Shown piece after piece: positions 23,121 to 33,731 of a DNA stretch of 64,000 nt. Made by a program: the position numbers and the translations under genes. The notes below the pieces were generated by a model. The model searched no databases, was not told the DNA's origin, and was given only the letters and a program-made list of their open reading frames with translations. Every line of letters starts with the position of its first letter. The stretch's first letter is position 1. Source of the DNA: Mycocentrospora acerina (taxonomy: Eukaryota; Ascomycota; Dothideomycetes; Pleosporales); NCBI GenBank assembly GCA_022701365.1, contig JAKUHH010000090.1, positions 687,024-751,023 of the forward strand, written 5' to 3'.

Positions 23121-23371
23121 TTTGTACTATATACAGTAGTAAAATGTAGAACTTTATGACACCACAAACCCAAGGGAAGACAGCATCACTGCTTGGGCTA
23201 TGGATTCGCAAATCAAATATCATTGTGCAAATTTCGGTGGGAATTGAGGTTATGGACTGGTGCTGACGTCGATAGCCTCATTTGTGCATCCATGGGTTCG
23301 TGTGGCTGGCTGACCTTTGGACCGGACGACTTGGCAGCTGAGAACACGTATGGTTGCAATCAACCTCGTAC
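23121..23371. other. Gap between tRNA-Tyr-like gene and beta-glucosidase gene
   Basis: Upstream of the minus-strand tRNA and downstream of the glucosidase stop codon. Nothing further recognised. Confidence 0.5.
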
Positions 23372-25974
23372 TCACAACTTCAGTTCCCGACTCCCCTCAA
23401 CGTCGACAGTGACTACACTCTCAATATGAGCCGTTGATTGACCGAACGAGAAATTATACTGGCCCCTGTCAACTTTCCATGATTTTGATGATTCATCGAA
23501 GTATGCGAAGTCTTTCAAAGCGAGCGATAACTCAACAATCTCCTCTCGACCAGGTTCCAAGAAGACTTTTGCGAATGCTGCAAGTGTCTTTATGGGATGT
23601 TCAGGAGATTGGTGTTTCCTGCCGACATACAGCTGCACAACGGTGGCTCCTGCGACGTTACCAGTGTTCTTGACAGCAACGCGAGTATTGAACGTATCTG
23701 AAGAGGGTTGCGAAACTTGGCCATTGCTGAGAGCGAAAGTAGTGTATGAAAGACCGAAGCCAAAAGGAAATTGTACCTTCTCCTTGGGCAAGCGGTCGTA
23801 GTGCCGGTATCCGACGAATACCCCTTCTTCGTACGTGACCGTAAGCTGGCCATCCTTTTTTTCGCCAGGAAAATTGCCGTAGGCAGGAGCGTCCTCAACA
23901 CGCTTAGGGAAAGACACAGGTAGTCTTCCGGAAGGGTTGATCGCTCCGGAAATGATATCGGCAATAGCATTTCCGGCTTCTTGACCAGGGAACCACGCCT
24001 GAACAAGAGCAGAGACCTTGTGGAGCCACGGCATAGCAACAGCTACACCCGTAGAGTTCACAACAATAGTCTTCGAGTTTGCCGATGCTACAGCATCGAC
24101 AAGTGCATCTTGTGATCCGTCGCGGGGCAGATTGAAACTGACCTGATCCTGACCCTCCGTCTCCCAAGCAGGACTGTGTCCTGTGAAGACAATGGCAACA
24201 TCACACTCCTTTGCGACTTCTATGGCCTGGCTGATCATGTCTACATCATGCTCTTTCTGGTTCATGAAGCCCATTCTCAGTCCAGGAAGTCCCGCCAATA
24301 TGCTCAAGTCGTTTCGCCCAGTAGGCGGTTGTGTGTCAATCCTGATATTATAGGATTCCCCTTTAATAAAATGAACAGTAAACTCTTTCTCAGGGTTCCC
24401 GCCAAGAAGAAAGCCCATAGGGTCTGGTGAGTTGTACTTCTGCTCAAACACCACTTTGCCATTGACAGTAACAGTGGTGGGGCCAGTACCCGAGCAGCCG
24501 AGATAGTGAGAGCCGGTTTCGGAGGGAGAAAAGGTAGTGCTGAGCTTGAGTACCTTGTCTTTTGCTTCATTGTCAAGAAGTGGGCTGAATGCCGATGACT
24601 TGATATTGGCACTCTTGATGGGCTTATCTGTCTCACCCGCGTTGAAGAATTCCATAGTCCAGCCAGGCTTGCCGTCGAGATCCTTACAATTTTCTTCTAG
24701 TGGAGGAAGGAGACGATAAGTGTGAGCGCCCTTGGCAAATTTGAACTCGACACTATCGCCATATGCAGTCTTCAAGCCCTCTTCAGGACTTATCCTGTAG
24801 TGCGCGTTCAAACTGGCGCTTCCACCACCATGAATTAAAGCCTCCTTGGCTAGCCCAAAGAGGCCAATCTTCTTACCCTTTACGCTCTCTTTCTTCAATG
24901 GAAGGATATTGCCGTCATTTTTGAGAAGAGTGATACCCTGACCACCAACTTCTCGAATAAGTTTGCTATGTGCTGGGTTGACGATGGACTGCTCAGGTGG
25001 AATCTCGGGATTCTCAAACCCCCCAACCTTCTCGATGAGGTTCAATACGTTTCGAGCACGCGCGGTGATAACCTCTTCTGACACTTCGCCCTTCTGGACG
25101 GCCTCGGTGACTGCCTCGATAGTTCGCCATCTGGTCGGACCGGGCATCTCCAGATCCAGTCCAGCGTTTAGTGAATTGGCTGTAGAGTTTGTTCCCCCCC
25201 AGTCGCTCATGACAGTTCCATTCCAACCCCACTCTCCTCGCAGGATTTGTTTGAGTAGAAAGTTATGAGAGTCAGCATGGGTACCGTTGACTTTGTTGTA
25301 GGCTGTCATCACGGCCCATGGTTTGGCCTCCTTGACTGTGATCTCGAAGGGCTTCAGGTAAATCTCCCTCAGTGCACGTTCGGAGATGACCTCGTTGACG
25401 GCCAACCGTTCTGTCTCCTGTTCATTTGCTGCGAAGTGCTTGATCGTGGCTGCGATGCCGTTCTCTTGGATTCCCTTTACAACATGAGCAGCCAGTTTAC
25501 CTGTGAGTAAGGGGTCTTCAGAGAAGCTCTCAAAGTTACGACCTCCGAGGGGATGCCTGTGACAGCACATGGTAGGCGCAAGACTAAATACGAGTCAGTG
25601 TCAGTGTATCTTGAAGCTGAACGTACGATCGTACAGTACTCGTGCACTCTTGGTCTTTGTCTCCTCAGCTAGAGCGTTTCCAATTCTCTTTGAGAACTCT
25701 GGGTTCCAGGTTGCAGCCGAGCAGACGGCAGCAGGGAAGCAAGCCGCCCTAGTTCCTCCTGTAAATACCTCGCCGCGAGCTCCATTCGGTCCATCACTTG
25801 TCTGTTAGATGTCAGCTGAGAGTGTTCGCTAGTGACCCAATATCTTCGTACTTTGATAGCCGGGACTCCCTTTTCCGGGATTGGAACAGTCTCCCAGAAG
25901 TCCTTTCCAGCAGTAAGAGAGATTTTCTCCTCTAACGTAAGAGATCGAAGGATCTCCTCAACTCTCGAACTCAT
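23372..25974 (-). CDS. Glycoside hydrolase family 3 beta-glucosidase with PA14 domain
   Basis: Hydrolyses terminal beta-D-glucosyl residues of oligosaccharides or glycosides. Exons are 25974-25852, 25801-25635 and 25583-23372 (introns 50 and 51 nt), giving 833 residues. The N-terminal GH3 TIM-barrel part has TSDGPNGARG, APTMCCHRHPLGGRNFE..., KHFAANEQE and the nucleophile motif VMSDWGG (Asp about residue 224). An inserted PA14 domain (about 390-540, starting GWTMEFFNAGE) follows. Next comes the GH3 C-terminal domain with VVNSTGVAVAMPWL, then a fibronectin-III-like domain (FGFGLSYTTF...). No signal peptide is visible: the chain begins MSSRVEEILRSLTLEEK. A cytosolic or non-classically exported enzyme, like the Aspergillus bglH/bglI group, is therefore more likely than a secreted cellulase. 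It is divergent to the AIG1-like gene. Confidence 0.93.
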
Positions 25975-26738
25975 GGTTGGATACAGATGTCAATAAAGCA
26001 GCAAATGTGGTGACAAGGTAATTGACGCAACGTATGAGTGTAGCTCAGATTCCGTGTCCAAATAGGTTACCAGAAAGCTAACGATTGCTACTGGACTACA
26101 GAATCGTTGAACAGAAATTGACGCTAAACACTCACACTGTCCGTATGCTGCGGGAGCTGGCATCATCTTTATACCACTTGTTCGCAGGTCGAATCCAGCC
26201 ACGGGGCATGCCATCTCTCGTCGGAGCGCTCGCCGTCTCTCCGTCCCCAAGCTGTACCAAAGGGAGTACCCACATCCGCTAGTGGAGAACGTAAGCTATT
26301 CACCATTGGCTAATACGGACGTGCCGTGATGGAAAAGTCCCGAGGTTTTGCCAGGCCATGGTCTGATTCGCTTTTGCGTTACCGTGTCTGTGGAGTTCGG
26401 CCGAGGTTTATCCTTAGACCAAGAAATACGCGCAGCTTCTTCGGTATCTGATGACAAGGTGGGGGAATCCATACATGAGTGTGGAATAAAATGTCGGCAT
26501 TGAGTTGTGAGGAGCAACAAAGCGAGGATGTTGTTTGTCAGTGTCGGGTAAAAGCACGTGGCAATTCCGGCAGAATTACCCCATTCGGCCGTTGACATCC
26601 TTACGTCACTTGTCTTTCATCTTCAACTTTTCTGCACATGTTGACATTCTGCTTACATTCATCATCATAATTGACTTTGTCAAAGATCGTTGTCATAGTT
26701 CTACGCTCTCTTTGCATAAACCCTCTACTTTCTCAAAA
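25975..26738. promoter_or_regulatory. Divergent promoter region, GH3 gene / AIG1-like gene
   Basis: 764 bp between two divergent starts; no internal gene supported. No carbon-catabolite operator was called, because the short SYGGRG motif is too degenerate to interpret alone. Confidence 0.5.
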
Positions 26739-27985
26739 ATGAGTGCATCTCAGCTTGCGGGAACACTTAGCCGGCGGCATCCGCTTCAACGATTAGAATC
26801 GCCGTCGAAAGGATTCTCGGGAGCATTACATGTGAGTTTCTTGGAAGAGAACATGGATTGCTAGGAATGAAGCTGATACGTTGAAAACAGGTAGCCGGCT
26901 TGTTGAGTTTTTATTCATCTTTCAAGTTGTACGTATACTCCTACCTTCCAATCAACGAATGGGAATCAAGAACAAATACACAGAGGGACAACGCTAACTG
27001 GAACACAGTTTGGTTGACAACCCCAATGTTATGGTCCGTACCAGATCTAATATTTTGATTTCCCCGAACCCCAAATTCACACCCATTGATGACTTCTGCA
27101 AAACAAGTATCCCGCATTTCTAGCAATATCAAGTCTTCCATATCTTGGATTTTCCACCAAAGCATAACCCCCTTTTATACCAACTATCATCCGCCTGTCC
27201 TTCCCCCCGCCACAAACTCTCAAACATCAACTGACTCCCCCCGCCTAGAACGAATCCTTCGGCTGGCACCTCCAATTTCTCACCATAATCGGCCTCAGCA
27301 TCAGCACCCTCTGCTTCCTCTCGGGCTTCCTTGCAGATCTAACCCTCTCCCACACCTTGTTCACTGTAAAAAATTACCTCCTCCTTGTCGCCGCCCCAAT
27401 AGAACTCGTAATCAGCATCCTCTATTGGGGCCTCCGCACAATCGACACCAGCCTCGTCGTTCCACCGTACGTCATCTCCATCTCCCCATTAACCTCCATC
27501 CGAGCCCTCGGCCCAACTTGGAAATCTCCCTACATTCTATTTTCCTACACAACAACAAAAAAACAATACTAACACTAAAAAGTGATCTCCCCCTCCCTCC
27601 TCTCCACGCAGATCTTGGCTTCCACTTCATCCCCGCCCTCGTCCTCTGCCTCGATGCCACCCTCCTTTCCCCACCGTGGCCAACCTCCCCCGTGAACCCC
27701 CAGGCACCGCTCCTTACCCTAGGACTCTCAACGGGTATCGCATTCGGGTACTGGTGGTGGATTGAGCTGTGCTATTCGCACAATGGGTTTTACCCGTATC
27801 CGCTGTTTGCTCTGCTTACTACTGTGCAGCGGATCGGCTTGTTCGCTGTTAGTGGGGCGACTATGTGGGCTGCTGGCGGGGGGCTGAGGGTGTTGTATGC
27901 TTGGGTAAATGGGTTCGAGACGGTGGAAGAGTTGGAAAAGGCGAAGCGGGCGCGGAAGATGGGTGAGGGTGGGAAGTGGGAGTAA
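26739..27985 (+). CDS. FAR-17a/AIG1-like integral membrane protein
   Basis: Members of this family are polytopic membrane proteins; the human homologues AIG1 and ADTRP are threonine hydrolases of fatty-acid esters of hydroxy fatty acids. A similar lipid-hydrolase role here is inference. Five exons are predicted: 26739-26831, 26891-26928, 27009-27033, 27249-27466 and 27583-27985, giving 258 residues. Reconstruction joins SSFKFLVDNPNVM to NESFGWHLQFLTIIGL and then VVPP to DLPLPPLHADLGFH, all matching the family pattern. About five or six hydrophobic segments are present, with GWHLQFLT and DLGFHFIPA as landmarks. Exon 3 is only 25 nt, exon 2 only 38 nt. Intron 4 ends at AAAAAG after a TACTAACAC branch. 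The C-terminus is short and basic. Confidence 0.85.
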
Positions 27986-28648
27986 TGATGTGCTTGCCTT
28001 ATGTGAAAGTGAGCAACAGGGTAAACTGTTCCATTTGTTCATGATTATGGACCATCGTCAGTCAAGGCGAGCCATAATGAAGTATAAAGTTAATAGAAAA
28101 CCATCGCACCACAATCAGAAATTTTCAATGGCGGTAGTTCGCAATTTTAGCAGTCACAAAAACGCATGGGCCACCTTGTTTTTTTGGAGTCATTATATTG
28201 TACTGGCCCTCCAGCAATTTAATGGCTACCCATACTCGCGAACAAACTGACAAAGACAGGTTGTCAGAGAAGTGAACCTACAGCAGCATTTGACGACCAT
28301 GCAGTATATATTCATCATGGGTCCACGCTAAATCGTATTCGTCGTCGTTCATCGTAAGATATCTCGAAAAATATCATGTTCATTACCATACATCAAAAAA
28401 TAAAGTGAAGAAGGACAGCACGCAAATGGTCGCTTGCGAGAGATAGGTATGCACACAGGACCAACAATCTTGTCCACGGAAACAACAAAATAAAGTCAAG
28501 AAGTGTTGAAACGAGGGCCGATCAGTCGGGTATCTGTGAATGGTGCGTTCGGTACTGTGCTGTAAGTCGCAATTGAAAAGTCGAGACATTTACGCTGTGG
28601 AACCAAGGAATGCTGCGGCAATTACGCAGTGAGCATCATCGATTGTTT
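27986..28648. other. Convergent intergenic region
   Basis: Lies between two genes that end toward each other. AT-richer than the neighbouring coding sequence; no gene or RNA structure recognised. Confidence 0.5.
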
Positions 28649-30146
28649 TTAGCTCATAGCGGGTGAAGGTGGAGCCGTGATTGTGCGTTGATCGTCATCA
28701 TCCTGCGTTTGGTGTTCATATACGTTACTAGAATTGTACATTTGGTGATTAGGCTGGAAGTTTCGGTGGTCTTGCCCTAGCCCATACGCAAACGTGTGAT
28801 ATTGATAGCCGTTGGTATGAGGGTTGTGTAAATTTCCATAAGTTTGTTGGGGAAAGGGAGGCAGAAGGTTCTCCTTGTCATCATATTGGAAAGGGTCATT
28901 GAGCGATTTGTAGGAAGCAAACACGGGTACAGGCGAGGGTGAAGTTTGACGGTTGAAACCTGAAGTAAGGTAGTTGAAGCTAGCTGGCTGACAGAAAGAG
29001 GCTTCATCCTCGTCTTGAAAAATATCAAACGCGCGCTTCCGCTTTGAAGCACGCTCGCCGTAGCCGTACTCGATGCCTGAGCGACTACGGACTTCTTTGT
29101 ACTGATCGCGTATGAGAAATGGATGTACCTGAGCTCGCGTAAACTGCCGTGAGCGAGGAGGAGCATTGACATCCATATCAGCGAGTGCAGGCCGAGAAAG
29201 CAATAGTCGAGGACTCTCAGTCTTAATCTCGGCCTCTTCTTCATCATCATAAACAGAGCTTGAAATTCGACGCTGTCTCTTGAAGGATCCTTGTGGTGTG
29301 AAGATAAGCTCTGTAGCTTCAACTTCTTGTGAGTTGAGCTCCAGTTGCTCAACGACAGAGCTATCCTTCTTCTGGTTCCGCTTGCGTCGCATTTCTGGCG
29401 TGGCTGAGTCAAAAATATCCATACCAGGCCAATATACTCCCTTGAGTTTGGTGCACTCGCTGACAGCTGTCATTTCCTCGACTGCTTCAGCAGGGTCATC
29501 TTCTTCAATGGCACATGTGTTTTCCGTGGTGTAACGACACTGCCTCCGCTCGCTAGGGTCCGAGTATTCGCTGGATGTCTCATAGTCTTGGTTTGTGTAA
29601 CTACGAGAGCTTTCACGGGAATCGGCAGCCCAGTATTGCATATGCGGCATAAAGGCACGGCTACGAAGGACACGACTAGGGTGAGGAGATGGCGTAGGCG
29701 TGATGGAGTGCTCCAGCTTGACAATCTGTTGCTCAGCTAGGCGCGGGTCGAGGAGGTTGCCCACAGCCGCTTGGCGGGCAGGGCGCGGCTGCGGGGCTTC
29801 GACCTTTGGAGCGAAAGTAGGACGGGCTACAGTGGTGAAAATCAGTCAGTGGGAAGGATGAGGTGAAGGCAAAGGTCATACCGGCTGTTTTTGCCCGAGC
29901 ACGGCGTTTGTCCTTTTGGCTCATTCGGTCTGACATGAGCTCCTCGACATTCCACTCTGCATACCAACGGTCGTAGGCATTGATCAACCGGCGGGAGGCA
30001 TCTTCGTTTGAGGAGCGAACCTTGACTTTGTAGTAGTTGGACAAGTGTCCCTTGCTAGATATATGTGTGAGAAGATGTGAGACGTCGCTAAAGTTGGGTT
30101 TCTTGGGGCAGATGTTGCAGTGTAGCGGGATGTTGTTGGACGCCAT
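28649..30146 (-). CDS. Zinc-finger-like hypothetical protein
   Basis: Exons 30146-29882 and 29826-28649 with a 55-nt intron (GTATGA donor, CTGTAG acceptor) give 480 residues. The N-terminus holds a C2H2-like motif, LHCNICPKKPNFSDVSHLLTH followed by HxxxKGH spacing (residues about 8-35). A basic helical stretch follows (NAYDRWYAEWNVEELMSDRMS, then KDKRRARAK). This N-terminal block looks like a conserved nuclear protein domain of filamentous fungi, but I cannot name it. The rest is low-conservation, acidic/Ser-rich and likely disordered, with short basic patches (KRQRR, KRKR) that could be nuclear localisation signals. A nucleic-acid-binding role is inference only. It starts 648 bp downstream of the BET2 stop on the same strand. 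Confidence 0.75.
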
Positions 30147-30793
30147 TGCAGCGAGACGTCGTAAGGAGCGTTGAATTGAACAAGCACAATTGAGGCACTG
30201 TCCCTGCAGTGCAGCAGTGAAGGAAGAAACGGCGCGAAAGGAGCGTGCTGAATGTGAAGAAGGAGATAGGGTGGCAGAGAAGCCAGCAGAGACAAGAGAT
30301 GGAGCACAGTAATGGCTGCCAGTTACTTCCACGGCTCCATGGCCCTTGTCCAAATGCAGTGCACTGGAAAGCGACAGAACAGAACAAGCACTGCTTGCAG
30401 AAGAGGTGGGAGGAAGGAAGTACGTCGGCGAGAGAAAGAGGAATATCGTAGTCGTTGTTCAGCAGGTATCGCACGTGGAGAGCTCAGGCCTTGCCAAAAG
30501 AGGCAACAACCTCGATCTTTTCGGATGTTGACTTTACATCACCTCAAGAAGCTTACGAGTACTTACATAGCAAAGATGAGATTGCATAAGATATGAGGTG
30601 AGGACGAGACGGCACAAGGTGAAGCTTGACAGTTTAGGTGAAGGAAACGGGACAATCAAACATCAAGCAGGGCTTCTTAGGCTCAACTCAACCTCGCCGC
30701 GATCACTCAACACGAAAATGTATATTATGGAAAAATAATGATTCGGTGGGGTAGTGGTAAGTGTTGAGAATGATGGCTCAGTTTCCACCATGC
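30147..30793. other. Intergenic region between the zinc-finger gene and BET2
   Basis: Promoter side of the zinc-finger gene and 3' flank of BET2. No gene supported. Confidence 0.5.
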
Positions 30794-32031
30794 CTATTTG
30801 CCTAGGCATCTCCTCGTGATAGAACGAGGCATGCAACTGAAGCATATAGTCAGTAAGGACTCAAAAAGAGGGGTGACGGCGGTAGCATACTACACTGGAT
30901 CCACCTCCTCTAGACCTGGGTACTTGAGGAGACTGAGCCCAGCTATTCCAAAGACTGTGTGGAAGACATCAACCATGTCGCCAGGTCGATCGGCGAGGCC
31001 TCCAAGTTCCGGATCCTACGCTAGTCAGTTTCCTCCTATCCGTATCGATGTGTTGTGTGATTCTGACCTGACACTGAAGAATGAACGTGGTCAACTTCTC
31101 GCCGTCTATCCAGTGCAGCTTGTCCAGCATGGCCATACTGCTCATGACCCACCAGCTGTAGCACACGTCCTCCTTCTTCTCCGGCCTGCCGTTCAGCCCT
31201 CCATTCTTGAGCTGTCGTTCGCTGAGCCAAGCCCCGAGTTTCTCTCGATCAACCAGGTCAAGCCTCCCCGCGATGGTCAGTGCTCCTACACACGTAAACA
31301 CCTGACCGGAATGTGACTCAGCCCCAGGGCTCGTGCCGTATCCGCCGTCAAAGTTGGCACACGAATGCACGTGTTGGACGGCCTTGTCGACATCGACCAA
31401 GTGAAGCAGTCCCATGAGCGAGAGGGCGTTCAGGGCACCGTACAAGAAGCGGGTGTCCTGCTCCCCCCACTCATCGCCTGCGAAAGTGCCTGTATCTGGG
31501 TTCTGCAGGCCCGCGATAACTGAGAGTCATGAGCATGATGTGATGACGATGATGATGGTGACATGGTCACTACAGCAGACGCACACTGTCCTATCCTTTT
31601 ACATCCGCCCTCGAGACGCTCTTCCAGCTCTCCAAAGGCATCCAAGGTGGCGAGTATCTGGACGCCGCTGACGGTGTACAGCATGTGGGCATCGTGGCCT
31701 GGAGCAGCGCCGAAGCCTCCGCTCTCATGCAGGCACGAAAAGACAAAGTCGAGGACCTGGTGACGCGGCAGCGCATCCGGACGGCCCAGCAGATGCAGGG
31801 CAGTCAGCCCCCAGTAGAGGCCGTTGAGGCGCAGATGCTCAGTGAGCCAGTACTCGAGCTCGTCTTTGCGCTGGGACGGGTCAGCACGGGACTTTGCAGA
31901 GTCAGTGCTGGTGGCAGACGCACGGTGTCGAGGCTCTGGACGTAGCGGACATGTTTGTCGACAAAAAGCTGCATTTCATGTGGCATGCTATTGCCGACGC
32001 CAGCGCGCCCAGGGCCAGAGACAAGTGACAT
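30794..32031 (-). CDS. BET2: Rab geranylgeranyltransferase (type II) beta subunit
   Basis: Catalytic beta subunit that, with the alpha subunit and Rab escort protein, attaches geranylgeranyl groups to Rab C-terminal cysteines. Five exons are predicted: 32031-31924, 31870-31585, 31519-31068, 31015-30891 and 30836-30794, giving 337 residues (yeast Bet2 is 325). Junctions reproduce family motifs: SLDT joins RKDELEYWLTEHLRLNG, KRIGQ joins FIAGLQNPDTG, and the last junction gives DPVYCMP, the conserved end. Prenyltransferase repeats are clear. Zn-site motifs include CANFDGGYG, the Asp/Cys segment in EDVCYSWWVMSS, and DMVDVFHTVFG. The introns are 52-65 nt. The final coding exon is 43 nt and changes the terminus from an early stop to CMPRSITRRCLGK. 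Confidence 0.93.
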
Positions 32032-33731
32032 GTTGGGGAAGGTTGTGTGAGTGGTGGAGCACGAGGATGATGTGCATGATCTCTGGGCTGGCGCTGGCCG
32101 GGGTGGCTGGGCTGGCGACGGGAGCAGGGACCTGAAACGATCTTCGTGGGCCTTGGCTTGGCCGCCGCGCGCACTCGCACGACACGATGAAGCCTTGCTG
32201 TGACAGCTTCACGAGGGGCTTTGTGTTTGGGCTACGCTGGCTGGCTGTCTTGTGCTGCGCTGGTGCTGGTGCTGGTGTTGCTGCTACACTACTGCCACCA
32301 CCACCACCATGACCACTGCCACCACCTCATCACTGCCGCCATCACCACCGCTGCCATCCCCCAGTGACCACGCTGGCTGCAACAGGTGCGCCGCCTGTCG
32401 CCGGGCCATTCACACGACGCCTAGTGCTGGAGTGTGCCTGGTGGCTAGCGCCTCGTTCGCCAGTGCAGGTGGTCGAGTTCCCCTGGGGCCGTGCCCATGC
32501 TTGTGCGCATGCTCGTGCCCGTGCCTGTCCTGCCCTGCCCAACCCTGCCCAGCTGTCACGGATTCGCGCACGCAGGCCAAGCCCAGTCTTTGTTGCAGCC
32601 GCTGTTCCTCCTGCCCTCTGCGGGCCTCAGCATGGGCTCGCGCCGAATCGCCATCTTCTACGCCCTGCGCGTTTTTGCATCGTCCCTGTCCCGCCGTCGC
32701 GTACCCAGCATTGTGACTGCCTGCCTGCCACGCTTCTCCGCCTGCACTCGAATCGCTACCGTGTCTCCCACGGACCGCGTGCTGTCGCCCTCTAGCAACG
32801 GGCGACTAACGCCTGTAGCCAGGAACGCACGCTCGTCGCGCCCGAAATAGCTCCACTTCGACCGCTTTGTCGTATTGAATTATTGATCCAGCTTGCACCG
32901 GCCCTCTGTCCGCAGCATCCACCATCACCACACGCCGTCCGTCACCATCGTGGTCCCGTGTTTTTGTTTCTCTCCCCGGCCTCCCGACTCGACGGCTGCC
33001 TCTCCCTGTCAACGCGTGCGGTAAGTGACCGTGGCCTCTTTGTTGCACTCCTGTGCCTGCGCCCTTGCACCATAATCCGCCTGCAACCCGGCCTCCTGTC
33101 GTCTTCTGGTCCCGCAACCGCTGCTGACTGCATGGCAGACGACTTGCTTGACACTGCCTCCATCGCCCACCACAACACCCGAGACACTCCTAATCGCAGT
33201 CGACAAGACCCCTTCACACGCACATCAAAGACAGTCGCACGCTGCACGCGCCTAGCGATAGTCTCAGCGGGCTCCTGCATTCAGGCGCCAATCTCGCTTC
33301 GAGTGAGAATCAGACTTGCATTCTTGCTGCAAGACGCAACCACTGCATATAGTGCTAGTCAGGGTGCGCGCCCACTTCAGCAGCACCTCTTACTGTCCGT
33401 ACCACTTTCCACACCCTCTGGCACCTTGCACGTCGGGGCCCACCCCTCCACGTGCCCAAGTCGCTGACAACTCTGTACAGTTGCGAATTCCCTATCGCGT
33501 AGTCATCCACAATCGCTTCCCTCTCGCAGCCGCAACATATGCGCTGTGCACACTGAATTCCGCCACATCTCGGACCGCCTTCGTCGCACCGTCCATCACG
33601 TTGCGGATCCAAAGGCTTCCGCTTAGCAAGCATTTCTAGGATCGGGAACAAAGCACGCCCCTTGTGGCTCAATAGGGCTATATCGCACCAGCCAGTAGCT
33701 TTGAGTTTCACCTTATAGGCTGTTGCGCAAG
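32032..33731. promoter_or_regulatory. Long divergent promoter region, BET2 / RhoGAP gene
   Basis: 1.7 kb without a recognisable gene, unusually long for this window. It includes a CCA/GCCACC-rich array at about 32283-32360 and GTGCCTGTCCTGCC-like C-rich sequence near 32515-32550. Open frames are compositionally biased. It may hold a long 5' UTR of the RhoGAP gene, possibly with introns. Confidence 0.5.

Noticed and set aside
21060..23200. Transposon in the AT-rich block
   Set aside because: No reverse transcriptase, integrase or transposase motif, and no terminal repeats or target duplication, could be seen by reading.
32252..32850. Several long open frames upstream of the RhoGAP gene
   Set aside because: All are Cys/Pro/Arg-biased products of C-rich sequence on both strands, with no family signature or splice logic.
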